5,765 nt of DNA from Verrucomicrobiota bacterium (GTDB taxonomy: Bacteria > Verrucomicrobiota > Kiritimatiellia > CAIQIC01 > Lenti-01), in the NCBI GenBank assembly GCA_003451935.1, contig DMJA01000125.1, positions 1-5,765 of the forward strand, written 5' to 3'. Positions 1 through 5,234 of the stretch are shown piece after piece (within the stretch, counting starts at the first letter, position 1; every line of letters begins with the position of its first letter). Made by a program: the position numbers and the translations under genes. The notes under the pieces were generated by a model. That model did no database searches. It saw nothing but the letters and a program-made list of their open reading frames with translations, and had not been told where the DNA came from.

Positions 1-502
1 GGATCGTGGCCGGCACCTTGTGGACATCCGTCGTCGCCAGCAGGAACTTCGCGTGCGGCGGCGGCTCCTCCAGCGTCTTGAGCAAGGCATTGAAAGCTCC
101 TGTGCTCAGCATGTGCACTTCGTCGATGATGTAGATCTTGTAGGGCCCCCGCGCCGGCGCGTAGCGCACGTTGTCGCGCAGGTCGCGCACCTGGTCCACG
201 TTGTTGTTCGACGCCCCGTCGATCTCGATCACATCCAGGCTGTTGCCCGCGACGATCTCCTTGCACGAATCGCATGTGTCGCACGGATCGGCCGATTTTC
301 CCCGCTTCTGGCAGTTGAGCGCCTTCGCCAGCAGCCGCGCCGTGGTCGTCTTGCCCGTCCCCCGCGGCCCCACGAACAGATAGGCATGCGCCACCCGGTT
401 CGTTTGGATGGCGCGCGAAAGCGTCTGGATGACATGCTCCTGCCCGACCACCTGCTCGAACTGTTGCGGACGCCATTTCCGCGCCAAAACTTCGTATGAC
501 AT
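1..502 (-). CDS. dnaX: DNA polymerase III subunit gamma/tau (DnaX), N-terminal part, cut by window edge
   Basis: Clamp-loader ATPase of the replicative polymerase: the gamma/tau subunit uses ATP to open the beta sliding clamp and place it on primed DNA. The 167 visible codons follow the E. coli DnaX N-terminus closely. The protein starts MSYEVLARKWRPQ and has a Walker A motif GPRGTGKT (residues 45-52). A zinc-binding module has four cysteines at 64, 74, 77 and 80. The Walker B/DEVH segment IIDEVHML is at 125-132 and the sensor-1 segment LLATTD at 154-159. The ATG at 502 is supported by a GGGAG Shine-Dalgarno sequence 8 bases upstream and by the conserved N-terminus. The gene runs off the left edge, so domain III, the tau C-terminus and any frameshift site for the short gamma form are not visible. 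It lies just downstream of the SRP RNA gene. Confidence 0.98.
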   Translation of the reverse strand, partial: MSYEVLARKWRPQQFEQVVGQEHVIQTLSRAIQTNRVAHAYLFVGPRGTGKTTTARLLAKALNCQKRGKSADPCDTCDSCKEIVAGNSLDVIEIDGASNNNVDQVRDLRDNVRYAPARGPYKIYIIDEVHMLSTGAFNALLKTLEEPPPHAKFLLATTDVHKVPATI

Positions 503-510
503 GCTGTCGT

Positions 511-515
511 CTCCC
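511..515 (-). promoter_or_regulatory. Ribosome binding site of dnaX
   Basis: On the minus strand GGGAG lies 8 bases ahead of the dnaX ATG at 502. It fixes the start together with the conserved MSYEVLARKWRPQ N-terminus. It lies about 25 bases past the 3' end of the SRP RNA closing helix, so the leader between the two genes is very short. Confidence 0.75.
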
Positions 516-539
516 GCTGGGTGTTGGGGCGCGTCCCGT

Positions 540-670
540 CCGAGCCGGCCGTCACGGGCCAGGACACCCACGGCACCCGGAAGAACTGCCATACCGTTGC
601 TGCCTTCCGGCCCTGGCGGGGTTCTGGCGGCATCCGTCGCATGGGACCCAACCCGTGACAACCGGCCCGG
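540..670 (-). ncRNA. ffs: Signal recognition particle RNA, small bacterial (4.5S-like) type
   Basis: This is the RNA scaffold of the bacterial signal recognition particle. It binds Ffh and, with FtsY, targets nascent membrane and secreted proteins to the translocon. The diagnostic apical domain is present on the minus strand: CCAGGGCCGGAAGGCAGCAA at about 616-597, with a GGAA tetraloop at 608-605 closed by GCC/GGC, and the conserved asymmetric AGCA loop. AGAAC (625-621) pairs with GUUCU (586-582) just below. The ends form a long closing helix: 666-651 pairs with 559-544 over 16 base pairs, three of them G-U. Four further pairs (667-670 with 540-543) extend it. Weaker pairing reaches about 677/533, so the exact ends are uncertain by some 10 bases. 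I see no Alu-type 5' domain, so this is the small form. An SRP RNA gene next to dnaX is an arrangement known from other bacteria. Confidence 0.93.
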
Positions 671-718
671 GCGGAGCCCGGTCCCGCCCGCCGGAACCCG
701 TCCCGGCAAGCGCAAAAC

Positions 719-747
719 ACCCTATCCCCCCCCGTATCGAAAATCAA
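719..747 (-). promoter_or_regulatory. Possible sigma-70-type promoter for the SRP RNA
   Basis: On the minus strand TTGATT (747-742) and TAGGGT (724-719) are separated by 17 bases. They lie just downstream of the stop of the preceding lipoate-ligase-family gene (757). Transcription would start near 712, about 40 bases before the first base of the long SRP RNA helix, so 5' trimming would be needed. The -10 box is a poor match and the spacer contains an unusual run of eight G. The position is right for a stable-RNA promoter, but the sequence evidence alone is weak. Confidence 0.3.
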
Positions 748-756
748 TCCATTCCC

Positions 757-1446
757 TCACATCTTCCGGATCCATTCCGCCGAGCGGTATTTGCCTTCCA
801 ACGCGGTGGCTTCTTCCTGCACGGAGGCTTCCGATTCCTGGCGGATCCATTGAAGTTCCCATTCGGAGGCCAAGCTGCCCAGCATCGCCGTTTCGAGTTC
901 CTCCGACCGCGCACGGGCCTCCGGAAGCTGCAAGGACCCTTGGTACAGCACCGTGCTCCCGTAGCGGCGGATCGCCCCTCCCAGGATCTTTCCCGCCTCC
1001 GACAGGATATCCATCGCCACGGGCTGAACGAAGCACTGCGAGGCCCCCTCCGGCCCCTGCGGGGCCGCACTCCCCCCCTTTGCGCACAGCCGCGCATCCA
1101 TGCCGGCTCCGCGCAATCCCCCCAAGAGAGCCGAATGCAGCCGGCGGTAGATTTCCGTCGGCCGCAGCACCCCGCCATCCGGAAAGACGCAGGAAAAGGT
1201 CAGATCGTCGATATGCGGCACGATGCCCCCCCCCGTCGGCCGGCGCGTGTAGGAATTTCCAATGCCCGGCGGCAGCGCCCGCTCCACCTCGCGGATGCGC
1301 TGCGCATAGCCGAACGTCGCCCCCCCTCCTTTCCACCGGAAAAACCGGATGCAGAACGCCTCCGGCCGCGACTTCGCCAGCGCCTCGTCCAGCGCCATCT
1401 GGCCGAACACGTCGAGGGCTGGAGAATCTAAGAGTATGCCTTGCAT
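757..1446 (-). CDS. Lipoate-protein ligase A / LipM-like octanoyltransferase family protein
   Basis: A 229-residue protein of the BPL/LplA/LipB fold, which attaches octanoyl or lipoyl groups to the acceptor lysine of proteins such as GcvH. The family motif RRPTGGG is at 68-74, followed by VPHIDDLTFS (76-85), which resembles the H-x-x-E-L-T-Y-S form of LipM/LipL more than the HDxGNLNFS form of LplA. The second motif GKILGGAIRR is at 152-161, with the likely catalytic lysine K153. Cys138 in QCFVQP sits about 15 residues before K153, where LipM has its acyl-thioester cysteine. LipM moves octanoyl from acyl carrier protein to GcvH; this assignment is inferred. The protein is shorter than LipM (about 280) or E. 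coli LplA (about 340) and lacks the LplA C-terminal domain. An in-frame TGA lies 9 bases upstream, so the ATG at 1446 is the first possible start on this frame, though no clear Shine-Dalgarno sequence precedes it. The neighbouring gcvH supplies an obvious substrate. Confidence 0.88.
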   Translation of the reverse strand: MQGILLDSPALDVFGQMALDEALAKSRPEAFCIRFFRWKGGGATFGYAQRIREVERALPPGIGNSYTRRPTGGGIVPHIDDLTFSCVFPDGGVLRPTEIYRRLHSALLGGLRGAGMDARLCAKGGSAAPQGPEGASQCFVQPVAMDILSEAGKILGGAIRRYGSTVLYQGSLQLPEARARSEELETAMLGSLASEWELQWIRQESEASVQEEATALEGKYRSAEWIRKM

Positions 1447-1451
1447 GACGA

Positions 1452-1688
1452 ATCAGAACTCATGAACCAATCGAAGAATCTTAGCAGGAAAACAGGAAAC
1501 ACAAGAAAACAGGTTTTCAGAAAGCCCCATATTCTTGGGCTGTCCTCTATGTGCCCTCTGCGTTCTTTGTGGCCATCGGCCCTCCGACCCCGAACGCCTC
1601 GGCGAGGCGTCCCTACCTTCCGGGCCTGTTTTCCTGTTGTTTCCTGTTTTCCTGCTGAAATTCCAAGGCTGTTTTCATGAGTTCTGAT
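1452..1688. repeat. Element B: nested inverted-repeat element in the gcvPB-ligase gap
   Basis: Almost the whole gap between gcvPB and the ligase-family gene is one symmetric palindromic structure. The outer arms are a perfect 15-bp inverted repeat, ATCAGAACTCATGAA at 1452-1466 with its complement at 1674-1688. The inner arms, 1483-1513 and 1625-1656, share a perfect 18-bp core, AGCAGGAAAACAGGAAAC (1483-1500; complement 1639-1656), and consist of tandem CAGGAAAA-type words. Spacers between outer and inner arms are 16 and 17 bases. The centre holds TCCTCTATGTGCCCTCTGCG (1543-1562) and a separate 7-bp-stem palindrome at 1594-1610. The inner arms and central motif recur in element A, so this is a dispersed family. 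No protein-coding content is apparent. Confidence 0.85.
1594..1610. repeat. Short GC-rich palindrome inside element B
   Basis: ACGCCTC (1594-1600) and GAGGCGT (1604-1610) form a perfect 7-bp stem around a GGC loop, flanked by GTCCCTACC on the plus strand. It would fold as a stable hairpin in RNA from either strand. No uridine tract follows in either direction, so it is not a standard rho-independent terminator. It has no counterpart in element A and may be a separate repeat inserted in the middle of element B. Confidence 0.7.
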
Positions 1689-1703
1689 GAATCTTCCGGC
1701 TGT

Positions 1704-3143
1704 TCACCATGCCACATTGGGGGTGCGCGCGGCGCCCAGCTCGTCCAACCGTTTCACAGGCAGATCGTGCGGGGCGGCATGGACGCGTTCCGGATCGGTC
1801 AGCGCTTCGGCATGGATGGCCCGCAGGGCGTCCACGAAGGCATCCAGCGTCTCCTTCGTCTCCGTTTCCGTCGGCTCGATCATGATGGCCTCGTGCACGA
1901 TCAGCGGGAAATAGATCGTCGGCGCGTAGAATCCGTAATCCAACAGCCGCTTGGCGACGTCGAGCGTCTTGAGGCCGCCCATCTTCTCCGGCTCCGTCCG
2001 CAGCACGCATTCGTGCATGCAGGGCTCGTCCACCGCCGACGGGAACAAGTCCTTGAGCTTTGCCCGGACATAGTTGGCGTTGAGGATGGCGTTCTCGGCA
2101 ATGCTCCTCAACGTCTGCCCGTCATGTCCGCGCAGATAGGCATAGGCCCGGATCGCCACGCCCGTATTGCCCGCAAAACTACGAACCCGGCCAATGCTGC
2201 CCGGAATCTTCGTTTTCAGGACGAATTTTCCGTTCTTCTCCGCCACGCGTGGAACGGGAAGGAACTTCTCCAGCGCCGCGACCACACCCACGGGCCCGGA
2301 TCCCGGCCCGCCGCCGCCGTGCGGCGTCGAGAACGACTTGTGCAGGTTCAGGTGCAGGATATCCACGCCGAAGTCCGCCGGTTTGGCCAGTCCCATCAGC
2401 GCATTGAAATTCGCCCCGTCCATGTAGAGCAGTGCGCCCGCCGCGTGGACCGCCTCCGCGATTTCGCGGATCTGGCGCTCGAACAGGCCCAGCGTGTTCG
2501 GCACCGTCAGCATCACCATCGCCGTCTGCGGCCCCAGCACCGCTTTCAGCGCTTCAAGATCCAGCCGCCCGTCCGGACGGGACGCCACGGTCTTCACCGA
2601 AAACCCGCCCAGCGCGGCAGAGGCCGGATTCGTGCCGTGCGACGAGTCGGACACCAGGATTTCCGTTCGCTTCCGGTCCTTGCGGGAGCGGTGGTAGGCC
2701 GACGCGATTAAAATGCCCGTGAATTCGCCGTGCGCGCCCGCCGCCGGCTGCAGCGTGAACGCCGACAGGCCCGTCAGCTCGCACAAAAGTTTTTCCAGGC
2801 GCCGCAGGACTTCCAGCGTGCCCTGCACGGCGGCATCCGGCGCGCACGGGTGCGCCGCCGCGAAACCGTCCAGCCCCGCGATTTCCTCGTTGGCGCGCGG
2901 ATTGTACTTCATCGTGCAGGAACCCAGCGGATACAAATGCGTATCCAGGCAGAAATTGAGGCGGGAGAGCCGCGTGTAGTGGCGGACGACCTCGAATTCG
3001 CCCATCTCCGGCAACCGCGGCAAAGCCTTGCGGAGCGCCCCTTCCGGCAGCCAGGCCGAAGCAGGCTTCGATGGCTTCGCGAACCGGATGCCCCGGCGCC
3101 CCGCCATGCTCTTCTCGATGGACAATTTTTCGGGGCGGTTCAT
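1704..3143 (-). CDS. gcvPB: Glycine dehydrogenase (decarboxylating) subunit 2, P-protein beta subunit
   Basis: C-terminal, PLP-carrying half of the split glycine cleavage P-protein. With GcvPA it decarboxylates glycine and transfers the aminomethyl group to the lipoyl arm of GcvH. It has 479 residues, the usual size for this subunit. The family segment YPLGSCTMKYNP is at 71-82 and SSHGTNPAS at 167-175. The cofactor site LHLNLHKSFSTPHGGGGPG is at 263-281, with the Schiff-base lysine at K269. The ATG at 3143 overlaps the gcvPA stop as ATGA and is preceded by a strong Shine-Dalgarno sequence inside gcvPA, so the two subunits are translationally coupled. The same open frame continues far upstream, but that part is only the wrong frame of gcvPA. 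No missing key residue or frameshift is seen. Confidence 0.98.
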   Translation of the reverse strand: MNRPEKLSIEKSMAGRRGIRFAKPSKPASAWLPEGALRKALPRLPEMGEFEVVRHYTRLSRLNFCLDTHLYPLGSCTMKYNPRANEEIAGLDGFAAAHPCAPDAAVQGTLEVLRRLEKLLCELTGLSAFTLQPAAGAHGEFTGILIASAYHRSRKDRKRTEILVSDSSHGTNPASAALGGFSVKTVASRPDGRLDLEALKAVLGPQTAMVMLTVPNTLGLFERQIREIAEAVHAAGALLYMDGANFNALMGLAKPADFGVDILHLNLHKSFSTPHGGGGPGSGPVGVVAALEKFLPVPRVAEKNGKFVLKTKIPGSIGRVRSFAGNTGVAIRAYAYLRGHDGQTLRSIAENAILNANYVRAKLKDLFPSAVDEPCMHECVLRTEPEKMGGLKTLDVAKRLLDYGFYAPTIYFPLIVHEAIMIEPTETETKETLDAFVDALRAIHAEALTDPERVHAAPHDLPVKRLDELGAARTPNVAW

Positions 3144-4471
3144 CTCGCCACCCTCCCCAGCGCGGCCACAAACCGGTCGAGCTCCTCGTCGGTGCGTTGT
3201 TCCGTCGCGCACACCAGCAGGGCGTTCTTCATCGCCTTGTCGAAGCGTCCGAGTGGGACGCCCGCAAGGATCCCTTCCTTCAGCAGGGCCTTTTGCACGC
3301 GGTCCGCCGGCACCGGGCATTCCAGCGTGAATTCGTTGAAGAACGGCCCCTCGAAGCGCAGACGGAAGCCCGGGACCGCGCAAGCCGCCTCGGCCAGCCG
3401 GTGCGCCTTGTCCACGCACAGTTCCGCCACCTCTTTCAGGCCTTCGGGCCCCAGCAGGGCCAGATGGATCGTGGCCGCCAGCGCGCACAGCGCCTCGTTC
3501 GAGCAGATGTTCGACGCCGCCCGCTCGCGGCGGATGTGCTGTTCGCGCGCTTGCAGGGTCAGCACAAACCCACGCTTGCCGTCGGCATCGGTCGTCAGGC
3601 CGCAGATGCGGCCGGGGATGTGGCGCATGTGCGCCTTCTTGCAGGAAAAGAGGCCGAGATACGGCCCGCCATAGTTCAGCGCGCCGCCCAGCCCCTGGCC
3701 CTCGCCCACCGCGATGTCCGCGCCCCACGCCCCGGGCTCCTCCAGCACGCCGAGGCTGACGGGATCGGCGGCGGCAATCAGCAGCGCGCCCTTCGCATGG
3801 GCCATCTCGGCGATGCCTGCGCCATCTTCCAGCAGGCCGAAAAAATTCGGCGTGGCGACGACCACGGCCGCCACGGTGTCGTCGAGGCGCTTCTCCACCT
3901 CGGCCAAGTCCATGCGGCCCGACGGGCACGGAACCAATTCCAGCTTCGGTTCGCCCTTCGCGCCAAAATAGGTCTGGAGCACGGCACGCCATTCCGGATG
4001 CAGCGATTCCGGAAGCAGGATCTTCTTCCGGCCCGTGATGCGGGCCGCGGCGGCGGCCGCCTCGGCCAGCGCCGTCGCGCCGTCGTAGAGCGACGCGTTG
4101 GCCGCGTCCATGCCATACAAGGCGCAGACGGAGCTTTGGAACTCGTAGATCGCCTGCAGCGTGCCCTGGCTGGCCTCGGCCTGATACGGCGTGTAGGCCG
4201 TCAAGAACTCGCCGCGCTGCACCAGCGCCTTTACCGCCGCCGGGATGTAGTGATCCTGCGCCCCGGCCCCGGCGAAGCACGACAGCGGCTTGTTTTTTGC
4301 AGCCAGGGCGCGGGCATGGGCCATCAGTTCCGGCTCGGTCAGCGCGGCCGGCCAATCCAAAGCCGCCGCACGCAAAGCCGACGGGACCTGCGCCAACAGA
4401 TCATCCAGCGACGCAATCCCGATGGCGCGGAGCATCTCGGAGCGGTCGGCGGCGGTGTGGGGGGAGTACAT
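3140..4471 (-). CDS. gcvPA: Glycine dehydrogenase (decarboxylating) subunit 1, P-protein alpha subunit
   Basis: N-terminal half of the split P-protein. It pairs with GcvPB in an alpha2-beta2 decarboxylase and does not itself carry the PLP lysine. It has 443 residues, the normal length. The N-terminus YSPHTAADRSEMLRAIG matches the family start. The segment TAYTPYQAEASQGTLQAIYE is at 91-110. The strongly conserved stretch from GGPYLGLFSC (268-277) through PGRICGLTTD (286-295) and RGFVLTLQAREQHIRRE (300-316) to SNICSNEAL (320-328) is intact. The ATG at 4471 is chosen from this N-terminus; bases just upstream are CCCCC and give no Shine-Dalgarno match. Its TGA overlaps the gcvPB start by four bases. 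The gap to gcvH is 100 bases and holds an inverted repeat. Confidence 0.98.
   Translation of the reverse strand: MYSPHTAADRSEMLRAIGIASLDDLLAQVPSALRAAALDWPAALTEPELMAHARALAAKNKPLSCFAGAGAQDHYIPAAVKALVQRGEFLTAYTPYQAEASQGTLQAIYEFQSSVCALYGMDAANASLYDGATALAEAAAAAARITGRKKILLPESLHPEWRAVLQTYFGAKGEPKLELVPCPSGRMDLAEVEKRLDDTVAAVVVATPNFFGLLEDGAGIAEMAHAKGALLIAAADPVSLGVLEEPGAWGADIAVGEGQGLGGALNYGGPYLGLFSCKKAHMRHIPGRICGLTTDADGKRGFVLTLQAREQHIRRERAASNICSNEALCALAATIHLALLGPEGLKEVAELCVDKAHRLAEAACAVPGFRLRFEGPFFNEFTLECPVPADRVQKALLKEGILAGVPLGRFDKAMKNALLVCATEQRTDEELDRFVAALGRVAR
3151..3158 (-). promoter_or_regulatory. Ribosome binding site of gcvPB, inside gcvPA
   Basis: On the minus strand GGGGAGGG lies at 3158-3151, with the GGAGG core 8 bases before the gcvPB ATG. 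It is the strongest Shine-Dalgarno match among the gcv genes here and fixes the 3143 start. Together with the ATGA overlap it fits coupled, equimolar synthesis of the two P-protein subunits. Confidence 0.75.
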
Positions 4472-4486
4472 GGGGGAAGTATCCAG

Positions 4487-4563
4487 TATTCAGGATTCAG
4501 AATTCAGAATGGCGCCATGTGAGATACAATCGGATCGAGTTGATTTCATTCTGACTCCTGAAT
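4487..4563. repeat. 7-bp-unit inverted repeat in the gcvH-gcvPA gap
   Basis: Three tandem copies of a 7-bp word ending ATTCAG (4487-4493, 4494-4500, 4501-4507) are followed, after about 40 bases, by the complementary words at 4548-4563. ATTCAGGATTCAGAAT (4488-4503) pairs with ATTCTGACTCCTGAAT (4548-4563) at 15 of 16 positions, and a second register pairs TCAGAATG (4504-4511) with 4547-4554. The repeat takes up most of the 100-bp gap between the gcvH stop and the gcvPA start. It is unrelated in sequence to elements A and B but has the same design of short tandem words arranged as an inverted pair. No U-tract follows, so a terminator is unlikely. Confidence 0.8.
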
Positions 4564-4571
4564 TCTCTTTC

Positions 4572-4952
4572 CTAGTGCGCCGTCGTCTTCTGGTAGGCCG
4601 CGAAATCCATCAGCCCCTCCAGTTCTCCCGGCTTGGACATCCGGATCTTGAAGAACCAACCCTCCCCGTGGGGCGACTGGTTCACCAGCGCCGGGTTGTC
4701 CACAATGGCGTCGTTCACCTCGACCACCTCGCCCGAGACCGGGGCGAAGAAATCCGCCGCCGCCTTGACCGATTCGATGACGGCGCAGGCCTTGCCCGGC
4801 TCCACCTTCACGCCAACCTTCGGCAACTCCACGAACACGATGTCGCTGATTTCCTTCTGCGCATAGTCGCTGATCCCGACCGCGGCGACGCCGCCCTCGG
4901 CAAACGCCCATTCGTGGCTTTTGGCAAATTTGCATTTGGCTTCATCAAACAT
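4572..4952 (-). CDS. gcvH: Glycine cleavage system H protein (lipoyl carrier)
   Basis: Small carrier whose lipoyl-lysine arm shuttles the aminomethyl group from the P-protein to GcvT and returns reduced to the L protein. It has 126 residues, the standard length. The N-terminus FAKSHEWAFAEGGVAAVGISDYAQ is typical, and the lipoylation site is ESVKAAADFFAPVSGEV with the acceptor lysine K63. A second conserved segment, NPALVNQSPHGEGWFFKI, is at 86-103. The ATG at 4952 is preferred over one 15 bases upstream because AAAGGAG (4964-4958) lies between them, 5 bases before 4952. Its partner enzymes flank it (gcvT upstream, gcvPA downstream), and the downstream LipM/LplA-family enzyme may modify K63. 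A repeat element fills the gap before it. Confidence 0.98.
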   Translation of the reverse strand: MFDEAKCKFAKSHEWAFAEGGVAAVGISDYAQKEISDIVFVELPKVGVKVEPGKACAVIESVKAAADFFAPVSGEVVEVNDAIVDNPALVNQSPHGEGWFFKIRMSKPGELEGLMDFAAYQKTTAH

Positions 4953-4957
4953 GGGAA

Positions 4958-4964
4958 CTCCTTT
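4958..4964 (-). promoter_or_regulatory. Ribosome binding site of gcvH
   Basis: AAAGGAG on the minus strand, 5 bases before the ATG at 4952. It overlaps the alternative ATG at 4967, which is why the shorter protein is preferred. It starts only about 12 bases after the end of repeat element A, so a folded element in the mRNA would sit directly ahead of the ribosome landing site. Confidence 0.75.
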
Positions 4965-4975
4965 CAAAGAATGCT

Positions 4976-5234
4976 AACTACGAAACACGCGAAACTCACG
5001 AAAAGAAATCCTGGATTTTTAGCAGGAAAACAGGAAAGGGCAGGAAAACAGGAGGGCCCCCAGAAAAAAAAGAGAAACGGCAGGATGGCCGGCGGCGGAC
5101 GAAGCGCCATGAAAATCCTTGGTGATTCCTCTGTGCCTCTGCGAGAAATGATTTTCTCCTGTTTTCCTGTGTTTCCTGTTTTCCTGCTAAAACTCTTTGG
5201 CTGATCTTTCGCGCTATTCGCGGTTTTCGTAGTT
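4976..5234. repeat. Element A: nested inverted-repeat element in the gcvT-gcvH gap
   Basis: The gap from the gcvT stop to the gcvH ribosome binding site is nearly all one palindromic structure. The outer arms, 4976-5003 and 5207-5234, match at 22 of 28 positions; both begin AACTACGAAA and repeat CGAAA/CGCGAA words. The inner arms, 5017-5054 and 5156-5192, are near-perfect complements over about 37 bp, apart from three bases (GGG) against two. They carry the core AGCAGGAAAACAGGAAA (5021-5037; complement 5172-5188) and a second CAGGAAAACAGGAG block. Spacers between outer and inner arms are similar on the two sides. The centre contains TCCTCTGTGCCTCTGCG (5127-5143). The right outer arm ends immediately after the gcvT TAA (5237-5235). 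The inner arms and central motif match element B in the same orientation. Confidence 0.87.

Noticed and set aside
229..747. Minus-strand 172-codon frame covering the SRP RNA region
   Set aside because: It overlaps dnaX in another frame and covers a structured RNA; its composition is rich in Arg and Gly and no motif is seen.
408..1448. Long plus-strand frames across the dnaX start, the SRP RNA and the ligase gene
   Set aside because: Pro/Arg/Ser-rich translations typical of the antisense of GC-rich genes; the minus strand carries recognisable genes and the SRP RNA.
1483..1656. Classical insertion sequence with terminal inverted repeats
   Set aside because: There is no transposase frame, and I found no convincing short target-site duplication outside the arms. 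At most it is a miniature non-autonomous repeat.
1441..1680. A 79-codon plus-strand frame in the gcvPB-ligase gap
   Set aside because: It is made of the repeat arms and hairpin sequences of element B, has no recognisable domain, and overlaps the start of the ligase-family gene. Treated as a chance frame.
1704..4355. A single 883-codon open frame on the minus strand that could suggest a fused P-protein
   Set aside because: Only its last 479 codons read as GcvPB. The first 404 codons are Arg/Gly/Ala-rich nonsense overlapping gcvPA, whose conserved motifs are in another frame. The P-protein is split.
3071..4522. Plus-strand 483-codon frame opposite gcvPA
   Set aside because: Arg/Gln/Ala-rich antisense of a well-conserved gene with no family resemblance.
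4487..4563. Rho-independent terminator between gcvH and gcvPA
   Set aside because: The stem is AT-rich with a loop of about 44 bases and no uridine tract follows on the minus strand; the downstream gene belongs to the same pathway.
5017..5192. CRISPR-like array from the repeated CAGGAAAACAGG words
   Set aside because: The words are back-to-back tandem and inverted copies without regular unique spacers.
4953..5234. Glycine riboswitch ahead of gcvH
   Set aside because: The gap is explained by nested inverted repeats and I see no conserved glycine-riboswitch core. Such an element would more likely lie upstream of gcvT, outside the window.
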